Below, one piece after another: positions 35,401-48,112 of a stretch of DNA of 64,000 bases. The notes beneath the pieces are model-generated. The model was not told the DNA's origin and ran no database searches. It saw nothing but the letters and a program-made list of their open reading frames with translations. Each line of letters starts with the position of its first letter. Positions within the stretch are counted from its first letter, which is position 1. The stretch covers positions 8,568,267 to 8,632,266 of the forward strand of contig CM021316.1 in assembly GCA_010645155.1 (NCBI GenBank), written 5' to 3'. Source of the DNA: Tigriopus japonicus. Its lineage: Eukaryota; Arthropoda; Copepoda; Harpacticoida; Harpacticidae. The position numbers and the translations under genes are program-made.

Positions 35401-37375
35401 GGAGAAGTGTAGGTAGCAAATGAGCGATAGTTTTCGTTAGCGCTTTGTCGTGCTCGCTAATGAGATCGAGAAAGCGTGGAAATCCAACCCCAAGCTGCTC
35501 ATTTCCTCACCTTTCCGCGACGTTGTCAATCTGTCATCCAAAATCCTCGCTAAAGTCACCGAGATACTTTCGGACCACATTCTTACAGAAGCTAGCTAGC
35601 TGGACTTGGATCTGACCTCGCGGATTTGTGAACCAGGATTACCAATGGATTTCGAGGTGACCTGGTGTCAATTATGAACGACCAGAGCCTCTGTTAATCA
35701 ATCTTTAGAGCGGCGTTTCGTTGGTCTTGATGTGATTCCCCCCTGGAATTTCTCTTCGCTCGAGGTTATATGAGATGTTAAAAAGGCCCAGTTTTGATTG
35801 TAAGAGGAAGAAAGCTTTGAAAAGTTAAATTGAGTCGGGAATCACAAGCAACAAATCCCCTTTTTTCAACTAGAATTTTCAGTCCGTTTCACAAAGTTTT
35901 ATTTAATCTAGATTGCAATTTGGATTAAAAGAAACAGAGAAAATAGCTAATATCAAATGTCCATGTGATTTTAATGTCTTTCATAAAGAATGAAAGTACC
36001 GAGTTTTGCAAACCAAAAACTCAAAATGTCTTTTTTTACGAATGCTCAATGTTTTTAATGAGAAGTCCCGATCGGCCTTTTTTGCCTCTATATGTACCCA
36101 AGAGGAGGGGAAGAATGACAGGTTGATGTACACCTATAGGGAATTTGTCATTAAAATTCCATTGGCCCCTAAGAAAGTGAATGTGACAGATGGTATTTGC
36201 ACTCAAAGATATGTCAGCTCTCGCTCATTGATTTCCCATGCACAATGTTCCACTCTCAAGATGAAGTGGAACATTTTCCTCTTGTCGACTTTGAAGGGTG
36301 CTCATCAGATTAGAATTAGTATTATAATATTAGTTTTATGAACCACCTGAGCTTTGAGGGTTATTATTTCTGTCTCCTCATAATCCTTTGGAAATCCGGG
36401 GCTTTGATCAGAATTGGAGATTTGTTTCATCAGGATAAGAGAACTCATTCCCACGGGATTCCATTATGACTTCCATCTTAAACATGAACGCCAGAGATCC
36501 ACACCATTTACCATCTCAAAAAACGACCTCTCCCTGATGGATTGGATCGACAGGAGATTTTTTTTCCCAAGGACCCAATATCCATTTCTGTGAAATCTGT
36601 GACTAGAGGCTATCCATAAATAGATCCAGCAAGAGAAGCTGATCTTCAGAGCTCGTTTCAATGTTCATGGCGTTGACTTCGTCTGTTCCACCGCAAAAAA
36701 CTCGCTTTTATTTTGTGAATCTCGTCCTCTGAGCCTCAAAGAGAAGTAGTAAGTGTACAATGTTGTATTTTTCAAAGTTATCTTCACATCATCCGGCCTC
36801 GAGTGGTTCTGAAGTGTCAGAAGCCAAATCGGCATTTTTCCATTTTTTCGCCCCAGAAAGGCTCTCGGACGAAGACCGCCTTTATGGCCTTCCTCAGGCA
36901 AAGCTGCTTTAATGTAACATAAATAATACCCACCTGGGACGGCCTATATCCGGCTGAAAAAGATAAATATGTGACATAATGCAGATGTCTAGACGAAACT
37001 TGCACCACGTTACCTTGACGTGGTCAATTTAGTTTTAAACATTATGAATACGGGATATTTTGGCTTTTAGACGTTTGATCAATACTTGTGGTATTGTTTA
37101 ATTGCACAAAAATATGGCCTGGGTGATGCATAAGATATGGAACAGGAAACCATGCTCGTTACTCGGAAATGGTTGATCTCACAAAAAATGTGCAAAGCTC
37201 AAAAAGAAGCGGCAAACAACAATTCTTCAGACAGATATGGTTTTATTCCCTTCATGTCGCCTTATTTTAATTTTAGCCAAATTTCGGAAGGGAGAAAAAA
37301 AGTTCGAGTCACAAGCATACTGTTTTCAGGAATGGGCCTTCACGAGAAAAATCGTCGTCGCTTAAATATTGAACT

Positions 37376-37834
37376 TGGGTGAAATTGCTTTTCCTGACAG
37401 TTCAAGCCAAGTGTTTGGCAAATCATGCCTAATGAAGGTTAGGTTTATATATAGTTTCAATCACGATTTATAGACGATAGAATTAGACGTTCCGTTTCTT
37501 TTGAAGCACCCGGTACGTCATCATGGCAACAACAGGATGTTGTGTGACAAAAGTGGTTTANNNNNNNNNNNNNNNNNNNNNNNNNNNNNNNNNNNNNNNN
37601 NNNNNNNNNNNNNNNNNNNNNNNNNNNNNNNNNNNNNNNNNNNNNNNNNTGGGTGAAATTGCTTTTCCTGACTTTTCAAGCCAAGTGTTTGGCAAATCAT
37701 GCCCAATGAAGGTTAGGTTCATATTTAGTTTCAATCACGATTTATAGACGATAGAATTAGATGTTCCGTTTCTTTTGAAGCACCCGGTACGTCATCATGG
37801 CAACATCAGGATGTTGTGTGACAAAAGTGGTTTA
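37376..37834. repeat. Gap-flanking assembly duplication
   Basis: The 185 bp at 37376-37560 recur at 37650-37834 on the other side of 89 Ns (37561-37649), equal in length, with about seven substitutions and no indels. As at the ARP8 gap, this looks like two alleles placed end to end, not a real tandem repeat. Confidence 0.85.
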
Positions 37835-40362
37835 GCCATAGATAATACAGATACTGGTATTTTGAGACTTTGAATTGAACCTTTTTTAGTCATATTTTTT
37901 GAGTGAGCATACTTTATACTTTGTCATTAATTCATCATTTTTGGGTCAGTTATTCACTTTTCCATTATTTTGAAATTTGTCCTTAGTGTTAAACCAAAAT
38001 ATCTTACAACAGCTTTTTAAATTCATTTGAGATATGCATTGGAATGTACATTGAAAGCTTGACCTCTTTGTGTGAGTTATCAATATAGCGTGCCATATTT
38101 AGGGACGTGATGTTCTTTGTTCCTTCAAAAACAAATGTATATTTCCAATGAATGTTGTTCGCCGCTGTTGACTTTTAGAGACAGCAGGTCATTTCAAAGT
38201 GAAAGTATTTTAGTATTCTTAAGGGCGGACAAATTTACTTTTTACTGTCTCAGTCTAACCTCAAAAAAGTTGATTCGTCAGTATTCGAAACCACGAAATC
38301 TAATTTGAGTTGACACTAGAATTGCGCCACAACTTTTGGCTTTGTTCTTCAACTCACTTTTTTGAGACCATGAGTTCTGTCTCTCAAAGGAGAACGACGA
38401 CAACTATTAGAAGAAAAGACACATTTTGTTGAATGTGTCATGCTAACTTTTTGTTTGCTTAAACCACCAAGGGGTTATCCTAGAGTCACCCCACCAGTTC
38501 AAAGTTGGTCCCATAGTATCTAGCTCTGACATAGAATTCAATTCTGACAAGGCAATTTTTTCAAGTTTGGTCCACGAATATAGAAGTCCCTGAACAATTT
38601 GTGGGAAAACGATTATTTACATTTTTTTAATCCAGTTTTTGGCGCATGTCCGTTTTGATGATCTGCTTGTTGTGGCAGAGCTCAAGCGACTTGATTGCCC
38701 CATTTTGTTCGGTAAAGGGGGGGCAGTTCAAAGATTTAAGATTAATTGCAAACGAGTTTGCCCATTCGATCCATCCAAACCCAAGGTCAATGATTTACTC
38801 CTTTTCTCTTTCTTTCTCAGGTTGCTGATGTAAAATAATCCATCTTATGGAACGATCACGCTCGCCTTCCCTCAAATTTGATGTATCTCGGAATTTAGAA
38901 GGTAAATCCAGTTATTTTCTTTGGCAAAATGAGCCTCATTATTTTCGCCATTGTTCGTCGATTCCAAAAAAGCAAGCTAGAAAAGGAACAAAACGAGCAA
39001 CCATCGGTTCGGTGCTCAAACAATACATTTAGAGGATAACCTACAAAAATGAAGCAGAAGACGAACGTGATTCATTTAACGGGAACAATTGGCACATTGT
39101 AAGGAAGTCAGAAAAAAATTGCAGAAACATCTCAAAGACAAAGTGGTTCCTTTGTTCGAACTTTGTTCATTTTGGACATTAGTTCTCAATACATGTCTTT
39201 AAAGCATGGCTCAAGTAATTTTTTGATGACCTAAGGGCTGAAATCGGGTTTAAAAACGCATTATGTTTTTTTTTTGAAAAAAACAGCTGTACGATATTGA
39301 TAAAAATACGCAACAAGCGAAAACGGTTATGGTTTACTATGCCTTTTAGCCGTGAATGATTTTTAAATTCAAACGCTCTTCTTTCATCTCTTTAAACTGA
39401 TTATCGGTGCCTTTGTGAGTATTTTGGAGTCAGTTTTCAAAGACTAAACTCGCATTTTATACCTTCTTCTTCAAATGACTTCCCGTATCGATGCTGACAT
39501 TTGTCAAACTTCGAAGTTTGTCATTTCATGCTTTGTTATTCTTGATCGTATATCTCTTGAATGCCACGAAAAAAGTTTTGGTAATTTTGTCTTGACCATG
39601 ATCAGCGTTGGTTTCATGTTTTTCAATGGAAAAATGTGGTCTCAGGGTACCTTTTGCACTAAGATTCTTGGACAACATTCAACTTGGTGAATGTTAATTG
39701 TTTGTTTCTGTGTCATTATAGTCTCTCCAATTTAAGACTAATATGTCTAGCTGTATTTTTGGTATCCATTGTAAACTTTTTATTTCAAACCAAAAACTAC
39801 AAATATCCTCAACCGCTGAGTCCTTACATACTTGACTTAACCTTTTTTGAGTTTTTTAAGGGGAAAACGTCAGTTATTCGCCAAGACCATTTACGCGTAA
39901 AATTTTGACTGTTAATGGTTTTTGCATCATTTCTTAAAATTGGAGAGACCGAATTTGGTGAGAAAACTTCTTGACCAACCCTGATCCGATCTCTTTTTAA
40001 CTTGACACTCCAAGACAAAGATGACTCTCTCAAGTCAGCAAAGCAACCAACCACTCACATTTTCCCTTCGCGGAAGTTTTGAATATGGGATCTTCAATCG
40101 AGAGCTCTTCCTATCAACAACATCTTTCAGGGTCGTTCGTCGTCCTTCACGCTCTCAGGCACTTAAACTTGAAAGATCCATTGACAGTAGTCAGACGTAC
40201 AACATCCTACCTTGGCTAATGGAATACAATTACTTGTGGGAATGGAAATAATGTGCGGGCTTATCACTGACAATTAGTGCAACATGTAGTGCACACAAGA
40301 ATCAGACTGTTCCGATGCCAAGGATGGAAAGCCCAATGATTCGTTAGTACGAGCTTGATTAT

Positions 40363-40381
40363 CTCTCTCTCTCTCTCTCTC
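40363..40381. repeat. CT dinucleotide microsatellite
   Basis: About nine TC units in a row within the gene-poor stretch; no function implied. Confidence 0.9.
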
Positions 40382-40855
40382 CTGAGGAATCAAAGGTGAT
40401 CGCTTCTTTAGACACCTTCTATGTGAGCAGCCTTGGTCATCGACCTTCAAGGCCACCTGTGGAAAGATTTACAGTGCTCTTGGATGGCAATGGGCTCAAT
40501 CTGCATTTGGCAGACGACAAGATCCACTCTACTTGTTAATGCATTGGAAAGTGAATCAAATCGAGTCAAGTCGTGACAGTCGCAAGGTTTCTTTGAAACC
40601 TGACTCAAAGGAGGCTTCGAGGTATTCATGGTTATTCCAAAGAACCCATTCCATGAGCCCAAAATCCAATGTGTGTTGTTCAAAGAAGGAGCTTTGGTGG
40701 CAGCTTTATGACTTTCCCTCTGATTTGACCATTTGTGATGGTTAGTATGAACAGCTTATATCTGGCAGATATCAGAAAATAATTAGGCCAAGCAACAAAG
40801 GAAACTTTTCATGACCCGATCCATTCTGCTTCACCAAGGTAATAAGAATAAGAGA

Positions 40856-41101
40856 CTAGGGATGGGCGATTCTTGTTGAACTCGTTCATCTCTTGTTGAA
40901 GAGGAATGAAGAGTGAAGAAATAGTTTCATTCCAATTGTGTATCGTATTGTGGTAAATTCAGATGTGGAAAAGTACTTGTCATTTTATTTTTGTCATGTG
41001 TTGTTGATGACATGAATAGAAGTGTTCATTTTTTATTTACCATCAATGTTGCCTTTTTGGCATAACTTTAATTTGCAAGTAAGGGTCCTCTTCATCCCTA
41101 G
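40856..41101. mobile_element. Possible short MITE with CTAGGGATG ends
   Basis: CTAGGGATG at 40856 is the inverse of CATCCCTAG ending at 41101, giving a 246-bp unit without coding sequence. No clear target duplication is seen and the inverted ends are only about 9 bp, so this is tentative. Confidence 0.4.
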
Positions 41102-44100
41102 TTACAATATTTGAGGTAAACGACCTTGGGCGGTTACTACTAGATTATCAAGGCTTTGGAACAAGATCCCAAAAATGCAGGTTGCTTATTCCTGGTTGAA
41201 GAAGTATGTGAAAGAAGAATGAGTGGAACAGGTCTGCACAACTACAACTTTCTTCCTTTGCGGAGAGAGTAATTGGCTCCCTATGGATATGGAACACTTT
41301 TCCACTCCTTAGAAAAACGAAACTTTTGAGAGAACTCCTAACTCTCAAAGGTAATGTCAAAATCAGATTCTTAACAATGCCTCGCGGACTACTTGGCTCT
41401 TGACCAATCGTTCCCGTGGGACTTGAGTCGCTTGAACCCACAAATTAGGGACAATTTTTCAATAAGAAACTCCCTTCTTCTGACACACCACACTCAAATA
41501 ACGAACGGCCTTCAAATCCACCCTGAAAATAGGAAGCTTCCTCATTTCTCACTTCAGTTGTTTGATGTGATGTTCACAAGTGGCCACACGCACAAGAAAT
41601 TGTCCAAAAGCTAATTAACACCTGCTCTTGACTGGCACTTTATTTTAAAAAAGGTGCTTGCGAAGGGAAAAAAATGAGAATTATTTATCCCGTTGCCTAA
41701 ATTTGGGTTACAAGAGGCCCTTTATTTTCAATCTTTAAAGGGTTTGTGTGTAACTCTGTGAGAAAGTACTTATTTATTTACGAGTGAAATCAATGCTTAT
41801 TTGCGGAGAATGAAAATATTTGTGTGCGTGCAAGTCCACACCCTAATTTGACTTGGCTCTATCCCATAGAAGTGAAACCACAAGTTTGCCGAATCCTCCA
41901 CCTCTTCATGCTCGATCTTTGCCAATGATCCAATATCGGAAATTTGCTCTCTTTTCACTCCTCTTGATTCATCTTTTGTTCCGCTGAAAACCGAAATGGT
42001 GCCGTAGAAAATAGACAATAAAATCCCGGCCTTGCTTCCTACATCCATGCGTGTTTGCCCTAATTCCGCCTAGCTTGCATGCATGTGTATCTATTTATCT
42101 ATCTATCAAGACGTGTGGAAATTGAGAATGCCTCCCTATGAAGGATAAACATTTGTTCCCGCCAGCTACGCCCTTGGGAGAAGGATTGAAATTTCGATTT
42201 GAGAGCACATTGGTTAAGACAAAACGAGGAAATGGGTCTTTCCTGATCATCCTATAAAAGTAGTTTCATGAGAAGCCTCAAGGCTACAAGACTCATGGCG
42301 TGTTTTTGGGAGAATTGGGGGAGATGCGAGTTCCATCTGTGGTTAGGTTAGTAGTGGTTCTTTTCTGAGAATGTGTTTGTAGTAGTTGGAACACACTGAT
42401 CCTCTCCCCTTTCCAAACTGCAATTCCTCCAATTGGGAACAAGCTCATGTTCCGTTTATTATCTTTACAAGTCAAGTTCAGGCCTGAAACGGGAATTAGC
42501 CAGGACTACTTTGCCGCAGGACAGGTTAGAAGCCTAATGTCTTACAAGAGGAAACTAAAATAAAGGTGCTTGACAGTGGTCCCATTTGAACTTAAAAAAG
42601 AACATTTGTCTTTTACAAATTGATCCGAAGTATGGCTTGTTGCTGTCAAATGGCATTCATAAATAAACTAATGTCCTAGTTCAAAGCCAAACTTTCCATT
42701 ATTTCCATATAAAAGGTCCCAAGAAACAAGTTGTGCCAATAAATCAGTCCCTTTGTATCTAACCAACTTTATTGTGTGGTTAGATCAACCATAAACTTCC
42801 CTTAGGTATGGGCGGTTCTCATTCTAGAATGCCATTGAACGGTCTAATGACACCGAATTGTCCGCTAATCCAAAATGGCCTTGTTCCTCTTCTTCTTTTG
42901 ATGATAATAACGCAAAAGAGGAAGGGGAGAAGGTAATTCGGCGATTTTACTCCAAATGAGGGGGACGTTGATCCATGGAGCATAATTTATGGAGAAACTT
43001 TCGCACAATCTAATCGTTTCCCACCAAATTGGACAGGCACACACACACTTTGAGTGTCTTGCTCTCGTTTATAGATAGGGAACAAGACGGGAGAAGAGCG
43101 GCTAATCTGGTTGTGATGGAACATTATATCCCTTATGAAATATGAGTTGCTCCAGACAACACCCATTACCATCACATTACGCGCTCATAAAACAAAAACT
43201 GCTGTGTGTTCAAGTGCGACCAATTCTTGACAGTGGTCTTCATTTCCCGATTTCAGATCGATTTTCTAGCAGGTCAAACAGTTTGATAGGAACTAATTAA
43301 AAGTTTCAACATTTCACTTTGAATTGTTCAGCTAATAGCTTTCTCCCAATGAGAGCCAATATTAACACTCGTGTTCCCACTTTTGTAATCCATTGTGAGC
43401 CAATGATTAATTCACCGTGAAGGTTCTCCGTTATTACGAAGCTCAATTGACCCTCTTTGGGCACGTTTTTTGGCGAATAAATGCGGTGGATCAAAAAATA
43501 TGTGTGTACATACAAAGTTGTGCGTCTGGCTACAATGAGTGCCATCAATAATTCAAAGAGGGGAGGAATCATCCAAGCAAGCACTAAAACGAGCTTGGGT
43601 GTGGAGAAAAAGCGAACGCCTCTGGATCTGCCCATTTTTCCCTTTCAAGTGGGAACTAAATCAAGTACACGATTATCCATGGTAGGCCTTGAGGGGAAAA
43701 GGCCGCACAATTTGGGCCTTGTCCTTCCGTTTAGTGTCTCTAGATGTCTACGTCAGCAAAATTCCTGAAAGAGAAGAACTGTTTTTACCATTTCAAACAT
43801 ACAGTGAACTTTTCAGAAAAATCGGCTGGAACGATTTTAATGCTTGTAATAATTTTATCATGCCGAAAATACACGTCGTTCCAATAGGATTTGACTGATG
43901 CGGATGGCATTCCCAAATTTACTCTCTCATAATCACGACTCGACGTGTTTTTTCCATGTAATTATTGAACTCAATTTCGAATAGATGAAATCAATTGAAT
44001 TCAATATCATGTCTGATTCATACCAATAATTCAAAAAAAAAAATTTGCGAGTTGTCTGAAAAACTTATTATTTAAGGCTGAAAATTTCCAAGTTAACGAG

Positions 44101-45128
44101 ATTCCTTGTGAGGATTCGTCAGGCTTCAATTCTTTCCAATGACGTCAAATTTCATCTCTAAAAGTTGAAGTGATGATAAATGAATCGATCAATAATATCG
44201 TTTGATATAATGAGCCTCTTTTGTTTACTCCGTTTTCGATATTTGCACGCCAAAAATCTCTTCTTCATTCTGTTAGATGAGAATCATTGAAGCACCCTCT
44301 GCGGTTTGCAATATCATCCCTTTTGGTCTTTGAAGAGAATCCAGACAACAAAAAGTCTGAAGTCTAACAATTGGTCTAGCTTCTTTTGTAAGGGATCCCG
44401 TGGTTCGTCTTGGACCGACCCTCTTTCATTCAGATCCCCGGTCTTACAGAGTCATGAGCAAATTCCTGGGCTAAACCCAAGTTGTCACATTTGTCTAATT
44501 CTCTAGACAGATCACTTCTCATTCAAGTGGTATTCCCACCCCTCTTCAAGGGCCCTTCATTCATTCATCCCATCCGTTTGCTTTTTTCCATGCTATTGGC
44601 CAAAATCATCCCCCTCTCGTCTTCTTGAACACAAAATGCTGGCGATCCCTACTCGAAATTTTCACCCTCTTGGGTCTTCTCGCCTTCTCGATCCATGTTC
44701 CATGTCTGGCTAGTACAGCACATCATGCTGTTCCAAAGGGACAGCCAGGAATAGAGGATCCAGGGGGTAGTGCGCATACATTGCGTGAGCATTAATTCCC
44801 CAACTTGATCCCTGGCTAGGCTGGCTTGTAGTAGCATCACCTTAAGTGCACCAATAAACTCGGCTTCGGGCAATGGCTCATTCTCTCTCTCTTCAAGACA
44901 GAATTTACAGGGTGGGACAAAAGTTTTTTGCCATTGGAAAGAAAACATCGGGCGAATAGTATTCCAAACAAACACGGTAAATTCAATTGGCGAAACAAAT
45001 GGATGTGTTTTTTATAGAAATGAAGAAAAGCACTAATTGCGGTTTTTTTGGTAATAAAGAATAAAGAGTATTGTGTATTGATGCTTACATCTGTTATTAG
45101 CTGAGTTTGTTTTATGTATCAGCTATAC

Positions 45129-45368
45129 CAGGGGTCGGCAACCGGTGGGCCGTGACCCATATGTGGGCCCCAGGTCTTTGGTGGGCCCAGGAGCTGAAGG
45201 GAAAGTCCAAAATAGTGGGCCCGTGAGACATCCATAGTACTGTACTCGTGGGCCCAAAGCTCTTTAATCGTTAATTTGGGGGCCCCTGAACCTAACCAAC
45301 GTCTCTTTGGTGGGCTCCTGAAAACATAAATTTGTAGGCCTTGACCCAAAAGTGGTTGCCAACCACTG
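45129..45368. mobile_element. hAT-type MITE, copy 5
   Basis: Starts CAGGGGTCGGCAACC and ends GTTGCCAACCACTG. Flanks AGCTATAC (45121-45128) and AGCTATGC (45369-45376) match at seven of eight bases. Same subfamily as copies 2 and 4. Confidence 0.88.
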
Positions 45369-45376
45369 AGCTATGC

Positions 45377-46665
45377 CATTGATTTTCGTTTGCCTTTACC
45401 CACACATTACAGCAAGAATGACTAGCAAAATCAAGAAAACTTATATTTTTGTGTTCACACACGGGTAAACACAAACACAACCAGGTATAACCTAAGATGC
45501 ATGCTCATCACCCTGTTCTTTAGACGAAGTGTCTCATAATGAGGCTATTTACAGCCCAAGGAAGCTAAGAAGGAGAATATTCTGTGCCACCTCTCTCAAA
45601 TGGATCGCCTTATCACCATAACGTGAACCAAATCCCCATCTGCTAAACAATAACAACCATCCCCAGAGGACATTTATTGTCCCAATTTCGTGCCTCCTCC
45701 CCTCAGCCTTAGCTTCTTAGCCTTTACTTGTTGTCCACACTCGCCTCGACGAGAGTATTCATTACATTATGAATGAAGTAAGAGCCAACGAAGAGCATTG
45801 GAACGAAACTCGCCACGAGATAGATGCACACCTTCTCTTGGCCTCTTGAAAGTGCATTTCAAGAAAATAGGGTCTCGTTCGAGGCTCTGTGGTCCGTGGT
45901 TCATTGCCAAAAGCTGTTGGTTGTTCACTAACAAAACCGTGGATGTGTGCAGCAAATTATTTTACCCCGGATGCGAGAGAAATCTACGAATGCATTACAC
46001 TTTTCTTAAGGCTTAGATTGAGTTGGTGTTATCTGTTATTTTTACTTTGGGGATACCATGGATGAGATGTAATTTTTGTCCTGTAAGATCTGTTGATCCA
46101 TATGGAATGCAATTCCATTTGAGACGAATTTTCAGACAGTTGGTCTGCCGTTTATTGTTTCCAATTGCTCACCGAGTGGAAACATTTCTGAGATTCTTTG
46201 CAAAAGATTTCTTGTATTTCCACCCCATCCATGTTCCATGGAACCCACAACCCTCTTTACGTTGCTCTCATTGATGGAACTCAAGAGAAAGGGAGTCTTT
46301 TTTACTCGTCCAAAGTTGGAAAGAAAGAAGAATTTTTGGTTGTTGCCAAGTCATATGTGAACTAGCACCCTCTCACTCTCTTTCTAACGTCCTATCGAGC
46401 ACCTTCACCCTCTTTTATGCAGTTAGTACATAAGTACAAAGGGATCTTCTTCTTTGTTACAAGTGGATGGGTTAGGAATGGAACAAACATTGGATGGTGT
46501 TTGAAGACTAGGACATGATGGAATTTGTGTTCCTTTTGAATGTGCAACGCAACAGATTACAACTATCCCTCCCGGGAGTTCGAATTTCAGACAAGTAGTG
46601 ACTTTTGAGGAGGTAAAAGACGAGAATACTGTTGTATAACCTTCATTTTCCGTTCCCGTTTCCAG
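45377..46665 (+). other. Upstream region and splice acceptor of the first AIG1-like gene
   Basis: No gene recognised. It ends with a pyrimidine-rich acceptor, TTCCGTTCCCGTTTCCAG, at 46665, 25 nt before the ATG. This implies an upstream non-coding exon or a trans-spliced leader, so the true promoter may be far upstream. Confidence 0.55.
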
Positions 46666-46690
46666 GTTAGTCGGCAGAATTTCCGCGAGG

Positions 46691-48112
46691 ATGACTCCCA
46701 GCTTCCGGTCCGTTTTGCCTTTGAGCCTTTTTTTCGGGCTTTGCTCGTCTTATGTGGGAAACTCGTTTGAATATGACTCTCCTCGACGTCAAGTAGAAGT
46801 CACGAATGAGCATCTGTACCAAAGTCCAAGGATTGTGATCCTTGGTGCCACTGGTGTGGGCAAATCAAGTTTGGCCAATGTTCTTCTCGGCCGCGACAAG
46901 AACTACGATGGCCGAGGACACTTGGATGGGTGTTTCAAGGTCATGGGACTCAATAATCACGGTTCGTCCGTGACTAAAAAGACTTGCCCGGATGCGGGCC
47001 ATTGGCTGGGGAATCTATCGGCACCGTTGTTCACGGTGATCGACACCCCCGGCTTTGGGAACAATCTCATTGAAGAGGAGAAGACCATTGAAGGTCTCGT
47101 GAACGTCCTGAAGGACGAGATCAAATTTATCCATGCGTTTGTGATTGCGTTCAAGCAACAAGACAACCGCATGACGGCTTCCCTTCGGAGCATGATTGGC
47201 TTGTTCCAAAAGATGTTTGGCGATGGTTTCTGGGAAAACGCCATCTTGGAGGCCACCCATTGGAACTACCATCCTAAAAACGTGGAGATCCGAGATTCTT
47301 CCGAGCCTCGACTCACCGAGGAACATTGGTCCCGAGAATTCAACCGACTCTTCCGTAATGAATACGGATTGAAAAAGCCACTGAATGCTGTGTTCATTGA
47401 TACCTTCTACGATCCTCACAACCCGTCGGAAGTAGCCAAATTCAAGGCCAACACCGACACCCTCTTCCAATTTGCCCAAAGTCGAAACCCGTTCGAATGT
47501 AAAGACATCAAAATCGCACTCACAGAGATCCGTCAGCTCCAGAACGACATCTACGAGTTGGAGAACAACAAACGAGAGCAAATCAAGACCATCCAAGATC
47601 TCTTGGAGTCTAACTACGTGCTCAACCGGACTCTCCAAAGAGCCGGATTGACCACCCCCGCTCCCACACTCTACCCTGCCAGTCTTCAGAACCAGTATTG
47701 TTGGTCCAACAAGTGCTACACGCCCACGGAGTTCGCTCTCTTTGGTATCGGGATCTGCGTCCTCGGCATCCTCATTGGAATCGTGGCTGTGGCCTGGTTC
47801 CGAAACCAGTGCAGTCCCGAGGACAAGTATTACAGCTATAGTGTCGACGAGACGCCCCCACCAATTCACACTAGTGCCAAACATGGCGAACTCCAGCGTC
47901 ACGACTCGTCTCTACTCTCCAATTCGGACTCGGGCGGGTTCAACAGCCACAAATACGACTCTGTGGTAGCAGTGTCGCCCAATGCTCGACGGGACTCAGT
48001 CGTTCAACCCGGGGACTTGTCCACCGATGTGATTCGTTGTGACGACCAACTCAACGGCAACGTCCACTACATGCCCGCCAATGGCGGGGGCCCACTGGAG
48101 ACGATGATGTGA
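46691..48112 (+). CDS. Secretory-type AIG1/GIMAP-like GTPase, membrane-anchored (paralogue A)
   Basis: Single coding exon, 473 residues. Seen: signal-peptide-like N terminus (VLPLSLFFGLCSSYVG), P-loop GATGVGKSS (52-60), AIG1-box-like KKTCP, G3 DTPGFG (118-123), an AIG1 helix (HAFVIAFKQQDNRMTASLRSM), and ATHWN where the G4 motif is expected. A coiled coil follows (about 272-315), then CX4C (337-342), a membrane span (348-370) and a roughly 100-residue Ser/Tyr-rich tail. Sequons NLS (108) and NRT (312) lie on the same side as the GTPase domain. Known GIMAPs are cytosolic with C-terminal anchors; this layout predicts type I topology with the GTPase domain lumenal or extracellular (inference). 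A paralogue lies 1.8 kb downstream. The TGA stop may be leaky (see the extension entry). Codons here look more GC-rich than in the paralogue. Confidence 0.88.
   Translation: MTPSFRSVLPLSLFFGLCSSYVGNSFEYDSPRRQVEVTNEHLYQSPRIVILGATGVGKSSLANVLLGRDKNYDGRGHLDGCFKVMGLNNHGSSVTKKTCPDAGHWLGNLSAPLFTVIDTPGFGNNLIEEEKTIEGLVNVLKDEIKFIHAFVIAFKQQDNRMTASLRSMIGLFQKMFGDGFWENAILEATHWNYHPKNVEIRDSSEPRLTEEHWSREFNRLFRNEYGLKKPLNAVFIDTFYDPHNPSEVAKFKANTDTLFQFAQSRNPFECKDIKIALTEIRQLQNDIYELENNKREQIKTIQDLLESNYVLNRTLQRAGLTTPAPTLYPASLQNQYCWSNKCYTPTEFALFGIGICVLGILIGIVAVAWFRNQCSPEDKYYSYSVDETPPPIHTSAKHGELQRHDSSLLSNSDSGGFNSHKYDSVVAVSPNARRDSVVQPGDLSTDVIRCDDQLNGNVHYMPANGGGPLETMM

Larger units (their letters stand above)
20508..45120. 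other. About 24.6 kb without a recognisable gene
   Basis: I found no open frame here with a protein signature, only short scattered frames on both strands. The stretch could be intergenic DNA or large 5' introns and regulatory sequence of the downstream AIG1-like gene, which has an acceptor before its start. Features seen within: an assembly duplication (37376-37834), a CT microsatellite (40363-40381), a possible short MITE (40856-41101) and runs of GAGAGA or GTGGG simple sequence. Non-coding RNAs cannot be judged by eye. Confidence 0.5.

Noticed and set aside
38639..38833. Short frame in the gene-poor region
   Set aside because: Competes with an overlapping frame of similar size, has no motif and no splice context.
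44649..44975. 108-residue minus-strand frame and a mariner-like end (ACAGGGTGGGACAAAAG at about 44908)
   Set aside because: No transposase motif and no second inverted end was found, so neither a gene nor an element can be supported.
47015..47902. 295-residue minus-strand open frame
   Set aside because: It lies antisense to the AIG1-like GTPase with strong domain matches; its composition is what an antisense frame of a GC-rich gene gives.
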